Shown in pieces: positions 55,582 to 64,000 of a DNA stretch of 64,000 nucleotides. The notes under the pieces are model-generated. The model was not told the origin of the DNA and made no database searches. It worked only from the letters and a program-made list of their open reading frames with translations. The stretch is taken from NCBI GenBank assembly GCA_903834465.1, contig CAILJB010000002.1, positions 1-64,000 of the forward strand, written 5' to 3'. Both the position numbers and the translations under genes were made by a program. Source of the DNA: an uncultured Pseudomonadota bacterium. GTDB lineage: Bacteria > Pseudomonadota > Gammaproteobacteria > Methylococcales > Methylomonadaceae. Position 1 is the first letter of the stretch. Each line of letters opens with the position of its first letter.

Positions 55582-56982
55582 ATGAAAGCACTTTTGCGTA
55601 GTTTCACGACGTTATCGTTGCTCGGCGCAAGCGCGTTGAGTTTTGCCGATGAAGTTGTTGCGCCTATTGTCCCTGTTGTAAATAAAGGCGATACCGCTTG
55701 GGTAATGATTTCAACGATTTTAGTTATTTTGATGATTGTGCCAGGTTTAGCGTTATTTTACGGCGGTATGGTTCGCGCTAAAAATATGTTGTCCATTTTG
55801 ATGCAAGTGTTTGTCATTTTTTGTATGACGGCGGTTTTATGGGCAATTTATGGTTACAGCGTGGCATTTACCGAAGGCAATGCGTTTTTTGGTGGTTTGA
55901 GCAAAGTTTTTCTAAAAGGTATTACCCCCGACTCACTTGCCGCAACATTTAGCAAAGGTGTGGCTATTCCAGAATTTGCGTATGTTGCTTTCCAATTAAC
56001 TTTCGCAGCAATTACACCAGCAATTATCATCGGTGCTTTTGCAGAACGGATTAAATTTTCAGCAGTTCTGTTATTTGTTGCCATTTGGTTCACCTTCTCT
56101 TATTTGCCGTTAGCGCACATGGTTTGGTATTGGACAGGTCCTGATGCGTATACCGACGCAAGTGCAGCAGAAGCTGCAACCGCAACCGCAGGCTTTTTAT
56201 TCCAAAAAGGTGCGTTAGATTTTGCGGGTGGCTCAGTTGTTCACATTAACGCAGGGGTTGCAGGTTTAGTGGGCTGTTTGTTAATTGGTAAACGTATTGG
56301 TTACGGTCGTGAATCACTCGCGCCACACAGCGTGACGATGACCATGATTGGTGCCTCATTATTGTGGGTGGGTTGGTTTGGCTTCAACGTGGGTTCAAAT
56401 TTAGAAGCAAATGGTTTAGCCACATTAGTATTCATGAATACGCTACTTGCAACTGCGGCGGCAACCTTATCATGGATGGCAGCAGAATGGTTGATGCGCG
56501 GAAAACCTAGTATGTTAGGCGCAGCATCGGGTGCAATTGCCGGTTTGGTTGTCATCACGCCAGCATGTGGTTGGTCAGGCGTGATGGGTGCAATTTTGTT
56601 AGGTTTTGCATCGGGTGCGGTATGTTTTTGGGCGGTTACGATGCTCAAAACAAAATTCAAATACGATGATTCGCTTGATGCTTTTGGTGTACACGGCATT
56701 GGTGGTATTTTAGGTGCGTTGGGTACTGCCGTTGTAGCAAACCCTGCTTTAGGTGGCACAGGTGTTTGGGATTATGTGGCGAATGGCGTGGCGGAATACA
56801 ATTTTGCCGCACAATTCACTAGCCAATTTTGGGGCGTTGCCGTTGCCGTTATTTGGTCAGCAGTGGTTTCCTTTGTCGCTTATAAAATCGTTGACGCGCT
56901 AATCGGTCTGCGTGTAGAGGAAGAAGACGAACGTCAAGGTTTAGACGTTTCAGCACACGGCGAAACGGCTTATCACTTATAA
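55582..56982 (+). CDS. amtB: Ammonium transporter (first copy)
   Basis: 466 residues: a signal peptide (about 1-22, ending SFA-D) and 11 membrane helices. It carries the Amt blocks MIVPGLALFYGGMVRAKN, the pore His in VVHINAGVAGLVG, and the second His in DAFGVHGIGGILG. The C-terminal tail EEEDERQGLDVSAHGETAYH is the GlnK-contact region. It passes ammonium across the inner membrane. A 14-bp hairpin separates it from glnK. Confidence 0.97.
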   Translation: MKALLRSFTTLSLLGASALSFADEVVAPIVPVVNKGDTAWVMISTILVILMIVPGLALFYGGMVRAKNMLSILMQVFVIFCMTAVLWAIYGYSVAFTEGNAFFGGLSKVFLKGITPDSLAATFSKGVAIPEFAYVAFQLTFAAITPAIIIGAFAERIKFSAVLLFVAIWFTFSYLPLAHMVWYWTGPDAYTDASAAEAATATAGFLFQKGALDFAGGSVVHINAGVAGLVGCLLIGKRIGYGRESLAPHSVTMTMIGASLLWVGWFGFNVGSNLEANGLATLVFMNTLLATAAATLSWMAAEWLMRGKPSMLGAASGAIAGLVVITPACGWSGVMGAILLGFASGAVCFWAVTMLKTKFKYDDSLDAFGVHGIGGILGALGTAVVANPALGGTGVWDYVANGVAEYNFAAQFTSQFWGVAVAVIWSAVVSFVAYKIVDALIGLRVEEEDERQGLDVSAHGETAYHL

Positions 56983-56994
56983 ATTTAAGCAAGT

Positions 56995-57036
56995 GGTTCA
57001 AGGTGAAATGTTACAGTTCTGCTTTCACCTTGAACC
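56995..57036 (+). other. 14-bp perfect hairpin between amtB and glnK
   Basis: GGTTCAAGGTGAAA (56995-57008) pairs perfectly with TTTCACCTTGAACC (57023-57036) around a 14-base loop. There is no T-run after it, so it is more likely an intercistronic stabiliser, attenuator or protein-binding element than an intrinsic terminator. Confidence 0.8.
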
Positions 57037-57100
57037 TTATGCCTGCTTTAACTTATGATTGTCAGCGCAGTCTTTAAACTCATTTTTATTTAAAACCTAA

Positions 57101-57451
<351 letters not shown>

Positions 57452-57455
57452 ATTT

Positions 57456-58754
<1,299 letters not shown>

Positions 58755-58850
58755 CCAACTAAATTACTCGGATAGCATTGACGAATGAGGTTGAATCAAA
58801 CAAAATCCACGTTTACATTTTCCCCATTAGTCGAAAAAAGAGAAAACAGA

Positions 58851-59807
58851 ATGCAAATTGTTTTAGCTAATCCACGCGGTTTTTGTGCTGGTGTTGATCG
58901 CGCCATTGAAATTGTTGAACGCGCCTTAGAAGCCTTTAGCGCACCGATTTATGTGCGTCACGAAGTTGTTCATAATCGAACAGTTGTTGACGCGCTTAAA
59001 GAAAAAGGTGCGATTTTTATCGAAGAACTCACCGATGTGCCGATGGGTTCGACGTTGATTTTCAGCGCACACGGTGTGTCCAAACAAGTTCAAAAAGAAG
59101 CCAAAGAGCGTAATTTAACCGTTTTTGATGCAACGTGTCCGCTTGTCACAAAAGTGCATATTCAAGTATCCAAACACGCAAAAGCCAATCGGGAAGTGAT
59201 TTTGATTGGTCATGCAGGGCATCCCGAAGTCGAAGGCACGATGGGGCAGTATGAAAAACAAGCCGATACAGGTGGTATTTATTTAGTTGAAACGCCGGCA
59301 GATGTCGAAAAATTAGAAGTTAATCATCCCGATGATTTGGCGTATGTAACGCAAACAACGCTGTCGATGACAGATACCAAAATTATGGTTGATGCGCTAC
59401 GCAAACGTTTTTCATCGATTCAAGAACAGAAAAAAGATGATATTTGTTACGCCACGCAAAATCGTCAAGACGCGGTGCATGAACTTACCAAAATTGCCGA
59501 TATTATTTTGGTCGTCGGTTCGCCAAATAGTTCTAATTCGAATCGGTTGCGTGAAATCGCCGAGCAATTGGGTAAAAAGGCCTATTTAATCGACACGGCA
59601 AAAGATATGCAAAAAGATTGGTTTACCCCTAAAAGTATTGTGGGTGTAACAGCCGGTGCTTCTGCGCCAGAGGTATTGGTGCAAGAAGTGATTCAAGAAC
59701 TTAAAAATTGGGGCGGTGATGTCACGACTGAAATTCAAGGTATTGAAGAAAAAGTGGTTTTCTCCCTGCCCCGCGAATTGAAAAATAAATCGTGCGCGAA
59801 TCATTAG
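58851..59807 (+). CDS. ispH: 4-hydroxy-3-methylbut-2-enyl diphosphate reductase
   Basis: 318 residues. The last enzyme of the non-mevalonate pathway. Its [4Fe-4S] cluster cysteines lie in NPRGFCAGV (Cys12), [12 protein letters not shown] and [28 protein letters not shown] and [15 protein letters not shown] are conserved. The ATG at 58851 gives the normal start; an upstream ATG at 58785 adds 22 unrelated residues. Confidence 0.97.
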   Translation: MQIVLANPRGFCAGVDRAIEIVERALEAFSAPIYVRHEVVHNRTVVDALKEKGAIFIEELTDVPMGSTLIFSAHGVSKQVQKEAKERNLTVFDATCPLVTKVHIQVSKHAKANREVILIGHAGHPEVEGTMGQYEKQADTGGIYLVETPADVEKLEVNHPDDLAYVTQTTLSMTDTKIMVDALRKRFSSIQEQKKDDICYATQNRQDAVHELTKIADIILVVGSPNSSNSNRLREIAEQLGKKAYLIDTAKDMQKDWFTPKSIVGVTAGASAPEVLVQEVIQELKNWGGDVTTEIQGIEEKVVFSLPRELKNKSCANH

Positions 59808-60190
59808 AATCCATTCGATTAGATAAATGGTTGTGGATGGCGCGTTTTTTTAAAACGCGCTCACTTGCCACAGAAGCGGTATCGGGTGGAAAAGTTCACG
59901 TTAATAAACAGCGTGTCAAGCCAAGTAAAGACATTAAAATCGGCGCAGAATTGTCGATTCACAAAGACGGTTATGAATGGTTAGTAACTGTCACTGGCAT
60001 TGCCACGCAGCGCGTATCGGCAAAAGAAGCCGCGTTGCTTTACGAAGAAAGTTCGGAAAGTCTTGCCAAACGCCAACAGCAAGTCACGGCTCGCCGCGAA
60101 GAACGACAATATGTCGGTTTTCGTGAGCCTGAACACAAACCGAATAAAAAAGATCGGGAATTGATTCACCGCTTCAAACGTGCTGAATAA
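59792..60190 (+). CDS. hslR: Hsp15, S4-domain ribosome rescue protein
   Basis: 132 residues. The S4 RNA-binding domain (about 8-70: [32 protein letters not shown]) is followed by a charged C-terminal tail ([18 protein letters not shown]). Hsp15 binds stalled 50S subunits carrying tRNA. The only reasonable start is GTG at 59792, which overlaps ispH by 16 bases; the next Met is inside the domain. Confidence 0.93.
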   Translation: MRESLESIRLDKWLWMARFFKTRSLATEAVSGGKVHVNKQRVKPSKDIKIGAELSIHKDGYEWLVTVTGIATQRVSAKEAALLYEESSESLAKRQQQVTARREERQYVGFREPEHKPNKKDRELIHRFKRAE

Positions 60191-60502
60191 TTACAAACAC
60201 GTTGGCGGCTTGGGCAAACCCGCCAATTTGCACGCATATTTAAGCGGCGACTCTGGAAATAAATTTTGTAAATAACGACTGTTACCTTTTTCGACACCGA
60301 ATCGGTTAGCAACCGCTTTTACAAAAATGCGCGTATTAGGTAAATAGTTAAATTGGATGTAATAATCACGCATGAATAGCACAATTTCCCAATGTGCAGG
60401 CGTTAGCGTAATTCCATTTAATGTGGCTAATTGCTCGCCAACAGATTCGTTCCAATCGTAAATATTGACTAAAAATCCCTGCTCTGTCAGTTCTAAGTCC
60501 AT
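60191..60502 (-). CDS. tusE: TusE/DsrC-family sulfur-transfer protein
   Basis: 103 residues. It ends ACKLAGLPKPPTCL, with both conserved cysteines of the DsrC/TusE C-terminal arm, and has LTPAHWEIVLFMRDYY and GNSRYLQNLFP. TusE takes sulfur from TusBCD and hands it to MnmA for tRNA 2-thiouridine. It overlaps tusB by 10 bases. Confidence 0.94.
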   Translation of the reverse strand: MDLELTEQGFLVNIYDWNESVGEQLATLNGITLTPAHWEIVLFMRDYYIQFNYLPNTRIFVKAVANRFGVEKGNSRYLQNLFPESPLKYACKLAGLPKPPTCL

Positions 60503-60777
60503 GTTTGAATTGGCGTATGATTAACAGTAAGCTGGACAAATTGAGCATAATCAATTGGTATGATTCCATCGCACAATAAATTTGTTTCAATACCACGCAA
60601 TGTTAAATCTTCATTTAGAACATAACAGGGCGTTGTTGAGAGTAATTCAGCTAACGTTATTTGCCATGCAGAATTTTTTAGTAACCCCAGCACAGCATTA
60701 TTTAGAAAAATAATACCTGCTTGATTTGCTAGGCGTTGAAATGTAACGGGAGATAATTCAAAAACTAAATGTAACAT
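60493..60777 (-). CDS. tusB: TusB/DsrH-family sulfur relay protein
   Basis: 94 residues. It starts MLHLVFELSP and has the DsrH-like pattern with IIFLNNAVLGLL and YVLNEDLTLRG. The ATG shares one base with the stop of the upstream gdx-type gene (TGATG); a TTG one codon earlier is not needed. TusC and TusD are not in the operon, which is unusual since TusB normally works in a TusBCD complex. Confidence 0.85.
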   Translation of the reverse strand: MLHLVFELSPVTFQRLANQAGIIFLNNAVLGLLKNSAWQITLAELLSTTPCYVLNEDLTLRGIETNLLCDGIIPIDYAQFVQLTVNHTPIQTWT

Positions 60778-61097
60778 CAATAAGCATCCGTTAATTTCAA
60801 ACCTGCGATACCGATAATCACGAACAGAATTGATACTAAACGATAAATATCCACCGATTCTTTAAATAAAAAAATACCTAAAATAGCCACACCAACTGCC
60901 CCCATGCCTGTCCAGACCGCATAAGCCGTGCCGATAGGTAATGTTTTTAACGCAAGCATTAACAAATAAAAACTGCTTATACCTGATAACGCTGTCACAA
61001 TGCTTGGTACAAGTTGTGTAAACCCTTGATTATATTTCAAACTCAAGGCAAAAATAATTTCTATACAACCAGCACTTATTAACAGTAACCAACCCAT
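60777..61097 (-). CDS. SMR-family transporter, SugE/Gdx type
   Basis: 106 residues with four membrane helices. It matches E. coli SugE/Gdx: GWLLLISAGCIEIIFALSLK with the essential Glu13-14, then TLPIGTAYAVWTGMGAVG. SugE-type proteins export guanidinium. The ATG follows AGAGGATTT. It is translationally linked to tusB. Other substrates are possible. Confidence 0.9.
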   Translation of the reverse strand: MGWLLLISAGCIEIIFALSLKYNQGFTQLVPSIVTALSGISSFYLLMLALKTLPIGTAYAVWTGMGAVGVAILGIFLFKESVDIYRLVSILFVIIGIAGLKLTDAY

Positions 61098-61174
61098 AAA
61101 TCCTCTTTTGTAATTAAGGCTAAATCTTTTACAATAAACAACATTAAAACTCTTTTAAATTCTTGGTAATATCA

Positions 61175-62128
61175 ATGGAAAATGACGATTCTGCAATGCT
61201 CCACAATCGAGCAATGATAATTAACAATTTGTCAATGCTTGTTAAACACAAATGTATGATAGGTGCGAATTTGGGCGGAAAGGACAGTTTCTTGACCGCT
61301 ATTGTCGCAATCAATCACAAAGATGGAACTCTCATTTTAGACTATGGTGCATCAGACTTTTTAAATAAAAAATTAGTTTCCACGCCGCACGTCAAATTTA
61401 CCACTGGATTTAACGGCATTCAAGTCGCGTTTACGAGCGAAAAAATTTCACCGATAAAATATCAAGGCGAAGATGCTTTTATTACGGCAATTCCAAGTTC
61501 TTTATATTGGTACAATCGACGCGAGTATTATCGTGTGAATACGCCGATTATGGATCCTAGTATGTGTGAAATAGCCATTCCCGCTCCTACAGAAGATTCA
61601 ACTGAAGAATATAAACAAGCCTATACAGTCGCTACTGGTATCATCAAAGAACAATTACTTGCTAAAATTCAAGCAGAATTGGTTGAAGAACAACAAGCCT
61701 TCATCAAGGCTTACGCCAAAATGTCGGTTGAAAGTAAAATCAAAGCCAAATTGGAGCGGCAACAACTTGAAGCCGAGCGAGAAGCCAACCCAATTTTGCC
61801 CGATGAACGGTTACTGAATATAATTAAATTGAATTTACACGATATTAGTTTGTCTGGCTTTTCAATGACCAATCACAGCGAAGATTTTTCGTATTTTTTA
61901 ACACGAAATACACTTTGTGAAAACAGCACTTTTATTATGCCAGGTTTTGGTTCAGTCGAAGTTACGTTTGAAATCATGATGAAACGTAAAATTGAAGCTC
62001 ACAAAGCGGGGGAATTTGCGGAATTAGTGGGGGTTAAATTTTTGAAATTAAAACAATCCACGGAATCCACAATATTACGTTACATTCAAGAACTGGAACG
62101 ACAAAGCGGTGTACTAAATTCGCAATGA
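61175..62128 (+). CDS. YcgR-like PilZ protein with a helical insertion
   Basis: 317 residues, cytoplasmic. The N-terminal YcgR-like beta domain (about 15-110) leads into a PilZ domain: RxxxR is present (Arg116 and Arg120 in NRREYYRVN) and DxSxxG is present (Asp223 in HDISLSGF), so c-di-GMP binding is likely. In usual PilZ domains these motifs are about 25-35 residues apart; here they are about 100, because of a charged, Gln/Glu/Lys-rich helix (about 140-210). YcgR proteins brake flagella. The true ATG at 61175 is used; the upstream TTG extension has no support. Confidence 0.88.
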   Translation: MENDDSAMLHNRAMIINNLSMLVKHKCMIGANLGGKDSFLTAIVAINHKDGTLILDYGASDFLNKKLVSTPHVKFTTGFNGIQVAFTSEKISPIKYQGEDAFITAIPSSLYWYNRREYYRVNTPIMDPSMCEIAIPAPTEDSTEEYKQAYTVATGIIKEQLLAKIQAELVEEQQAFIKAYAKMSVESKIKAKLERQQLEAEREANPILPDERLLNIIKLNLHDISLSGFSMTNHSEDFSYFLTRNTLCENSTFIMPGFGSVEVTFEIMMKRKIEAHKAGEFAELVGVKFLKLKQSTESTILRYIQELERQSGVLNSQ

Positions 62129-62134
62129 TTATGG

Positions 62135-62170
62135 ATTGCTAGTGGTTTAACATCTTACACCACTAGCAAT
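62135..62170. terminator. Hairpin between converging YcgR-like and SirB-like genes
   Basis: ATTGCTAGTGGT (62135-62146) pairs perfectly with ACCACTAGCAAT (62159-62170) around a 12-base loop. T-runs are poor on both sides, so termination may be weak or factor-assisted. Confidence 0.65.
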
Positions 62171-62186
62171 AAAATTCTTTTCAAAT

Positions 62187-62537
62187 TCAAAAAAACATCG
62201 CGCTTTTTGTGACAGCAACTTTCGCAATATAAATAAAGCACAATAACGCGCCACCAAACGCATACCAGCGTCTTTCGTCTGTTAGCTTCAAAGTCACAAT
62301 TCCTAAACCAACATAACCCAGCAAAGCGACTAATTTCGCGACAATCCAACCATGATCCCCAACGTATTGAAATGCCAAACTAAAACCTGTTAATAACAAC
62401 ACGCCATTGATTACATGTGGCGCAATATTTATCCATTTCAGTTGCATCATTTCGGGACGATATTGCGTTAAGGCAACGCGCCCTAAAAAACTTCCTAATG
62501 ACAACACAACAAACATTAAATGCAGTTTGATAAGCAT
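62187..62537 (-). CDS. SirB2-family membrane protein
   Basis: 116 residues with four membrane helices; it begins LIKLHLMFVVLSLGSFLGR and contains HVINGVLLLTGFSLAF, as in the SirB family of small membrane proteins. Function is not known. The ATG follows CTGGAGAAAG. It lies downstream of the macro-domain gene and may be the last gene of the hox-linked run. Confidence 0.87.
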   Translation of the reverse strand: MLIKLHLMFVVLSLGSFLGRVALTQYRPEMMQLKWINIAPHVINGVLLLTGFSLAFQYVGDHGWIVAKLVALLGYVGLGIVTLKLTDERRWYAFGGALLCFIYIAKVAVTKSAMFF

Positions 62538-62583
62538 AACTTTCTCCAGTCTGTAAATACCGACAAAAACCGAAAACGTTGAA

Positions 62584-63069
62584 TTACGCTTCGTTTGCTG
62601 CTTGATCCGCGTGATAAGTTTCGTAGACGTAAACAGGAATATTCAAATCACCTAATTTTTTCTCAACCAATGGCAATACGTCCGCCCAATCTAAACCACC
62701 GATGCCTGTTGCTAAACGTGGTAATGCAAGTGACGTGAATTTTTCAGCTACGGCAATTTTTGCTAAGGCTTTCAACGCATGTTGCACATTACTCAACGTT
62801 GCTTTGCCATGACGATGGTCGTGACTGTCTGCGCCTTCTTGGGTGATTAAATTCACAATGTGTTTGCCTTCGGCACTTACCCATGCCCACGCTTCGCCCG
62901 CTTCTGGGCTATGTTGATGACACCAGTGGTGGAAATCTTTGTGCATTGATGGATATAAATTGTGCAACTGTAACGCCAAACCTTTATCCATTGGGTCGTT
63001 AATGCCAACACCTTGCACAATAGCGTTTGCTTTGCTTAATAAAATATCGCCTTCTACTAAATGAATCAT
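62584..63069 (-). CDS. Macro-domain protein (TARG1/DarG-like)
   Basis: 161 residues, a stand-alone macro domain. It has MIHLVEGDILLSKANAIVQG, GKHIVNLITQEG and ALPRLATGIGGLDWADV, the last typical of the ALC1/TARG1/DarG branch that removes ADP-ribose from proteins or DNA. No DarT-like toxin gene is next to it. It follows hoxW by 36 bases with its own ribosome binding site (AAGGAAA). An NAD-linked role is only suggested by the neighbourhood. Confidence 0.9.
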   Translation of the reverse strand: MIHLVEGDILLSKANAIVQGVGINDPMDKGLALQLHNLYPSMHKDFHHWCHQHSPEAGEAWAWVSAEGKHIVNLITQEGADSHDHRHGKATLSNVQHALKALAKIAVAEKFTSLALPRLATGIGGLDWADVLPLVEKKLGDLNIPVYVYETYHADQAANEA

Positions 63070-63105
63070 GAGATTTTCCTTATTGTGATGGTTAAAAAAT
63101 TATTG

Positions 63106-63585
63106 TTATTTCGTGATTTGAGTTTGCCAAAAATCGAACGTTGGATTGTTCAATAACGTATCGATAAATTCATTCGCTTGAACTAAATTTTTAGCGGCGG
63201 TTTCACCTAAATCTTCGCCAAGTTCAAAACTTTCTGCGCCAATGGCAAGTAAAAAACATGGCGGGGGCGTTTCTTTTTTAATGGTTTGATAAGTGTCTAA
63301 AATCGCTGCTGGACTCATCGCGTGCGTGGTATGAGTTAAATCTCTAACAGGTTGCAAACGGGTGAATTCAAACGCCGTTTCGCCTTTCACCGACGCATCG
63401 ACAAAAATGACGAGTTCACGGTTTTCTAAATCCAGCGCGTGTTCAATTTGAAGCTGAAAATCGGTTAATAAATCGATATTTGTTAAATCTAAACGCGCTT
63501 CAATGTGTTTGATAACCAATACACCGAGCGCGTCATCGCCTCTGCTTAAATTGCCATAGCCGAAAACCAGAATCGGTTTAGTCAT
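63106..63585 (-). CDS. hoxW: HoxW, hydrogenase maturation protease
   Basis: 159 residues of the HyaD/HoxW endopeptidase family: VFGYGNLSRGDDALG with the nickel-sensing Asp, VDASVKGETAF, and HAMSPAAIL with a conserved His. It cuts the C-terminal tail of the NiFe large subunit after nickel insertion. The ATG at 63585 overlaps the end of hoxH by 8 bases, so it serves that subunit. Confidence 0.95.
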   Translation of the reverse strand: MTKPILVFGYGNLSRGDDALGVLVIKHIEARLDLTNIDLLTDFQLQIEHALDLENRELVIFVDASVKGETAFEFTRLQPVRDLTHTTHAMSPAAILDTYQTIKKETPPPCFLLAIGAESFELGEDLGETAAKNLVQANEFIDTLLNNPTFDFWQTQITK

Positions 63586-64000
63586 GAATACGCTCAATTT
63601 TGCCCGTGTCGTGTTTGACCAATTTATCAATCATTTCACCTTTTGCGTTCACGAGTTCAAGATGCAACGGCATTTTGCCAACAGCGTGTGTCGCACAAGA
63701 CAAACAAGGGTCATAAGCACGAATTGCAACTTCCAAATTATTCAAAAGTGGTTCAGTCAATTCTTGTCCAGACAAATATTCAGCAGCAACTTGGCGCACC
63801 GATTCATTCATGCCCATGTTGTTGCTTGTGGTCGAAACGATTAAATTCGCTTTGGTCACAATATCGTTTTCATCGACTTGATAATGGTGGAATAACGTTC
63901 CGCGCGGAGCTTCAATTACGCCGATACCTTCAAAACGTCTTTCACCTTTTGCAGGTTCTTCGTGTTTCAAAACGTCTGGGTCGTTTAGTAATTCTTTGAT
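63578..64000 (-). CDS. hoxH: HoxH, C-terminal part (large subunit of NAD-reducing NiFe hydrogenase)
   Basis: The gene runs off the right edge; about 140 C-terminal residues are visible. It contains EAPRGTLFHHYQVDENDIV and the nickel-binding DPCLSCATHAVGKMPL, the second CxxC of group 3 NiFe hydrogenases. A tail of about 25 residues follows the His and is what HoxW removes. The type (HoxH, group 3d) is inferred from the tail and the HoxW-like protease; a group 3b enzyme is possible. The hoxEFUY genes would lie beyond the window. Confidence 0.9.
   Translation of the reverse strand: MKELLNDPDVLKHEEPAKGERRFEGIGVIEAPRGTLFHHYQVDENDIVTKANLIVSTTSNNMGMNESVRQVAAEYLSGQELTEPLLNNLEVAIRAYDPCLSCATHAVGKMPLHLELVNAKGEMIDKLVKHDTGKIERIHD

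Overview
The window looks like chromosome from an AT-rich, nitrogen-fixing gammaproteobacterial methanotroph or methylotroph (Methylococcales-like). The evidence is a formaldehyde-activating enzyme (Fae) preceded by two tetrahydromethanopterin-pathway companion genes, a HisA-like gene beside them, a folate-type cyclohydrolase (FchA), a NifL/NifA pair beside nif-type Rnf genes, and type IV pilus, Cmo and Tus genes of gammaproteobacterial type. No methane monooxygenase or methanol dehydrogenase gene lies in the window, so this is inference. I saw no rRNA, tRNA, CRISPR array, insertion sequence or prophage.

Layout. 1-4.6 kb: rnfBA diverge from nifLA across an intergenic region holding two sigma-54 promoters and two NifA-type upstream sites; an unknown 103-residue gene and a strong terminator follow. 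4.6-17 kb (minus strand): a PAS-PAS-GGDEF-EAL protein, then an eight-gene chemosensory operon read as cheW, parA-like, soluble receptor, receiver, Hpt-bearing CheA with a degenerate ATPase site, Hpt-less CheA with an intact ATPase, cheR, cheB. 17-26 kb: small regulators, a sulfate-binding protein, a degenerate EAL protein, a PilZ-like protein, a TetR/DUF4242 pair, a periplasmic propeller protein, hemB, an MlaC-family gene and cmoAB. 26-31 kb (minus): a hybrid histidine kinase overlapping an HDOD-receiver-GGDEF regulator. 31-45 kb (plus): secA, pilMNOPQ, aroK, aroB, a DamX-like SPOR protein, hemE, glk. 45-52.5 kb: ispF, a secreted beta-propeller protein, a Tat-type M15 peptidase, fchA, ATP-grasp, CitG-like gene, fae and the HisA-like gene. 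52.5-58.8 kb: nitrogen module of glnA diverging from an outer-membrane barrel gene, amt, glnK, amt, with a sigma-54 promoter and NtrC-like sites. 58.8-64 kb: ispH, hslR, gdx-tusB-tusE, a YcgR-like PilZ protein, SirB-like, macro domain, hoxW and the 3' part of hoxH.

How the parts fit. Two nitrogen-control points use sigma-54: rnf/nifLA through NifA and the barrel-amt-glnK-amt group through NtrC. Several c-di-GMP and two-component proteins sit near pilus and chemosensory genes. The most unusual assembly is the chemosensory operon: a split CheA pair, a ParA-type ATPase and a receptor without membrane segments, an arrangement like the cytoplasmic chemotaxis cluster of Rhodobacter sphaeroides. In the neighbouring signalling pair, both the Hpt domain of the kinase and the receiver of the HDOD regulator lack their phosphoacceptor residues.
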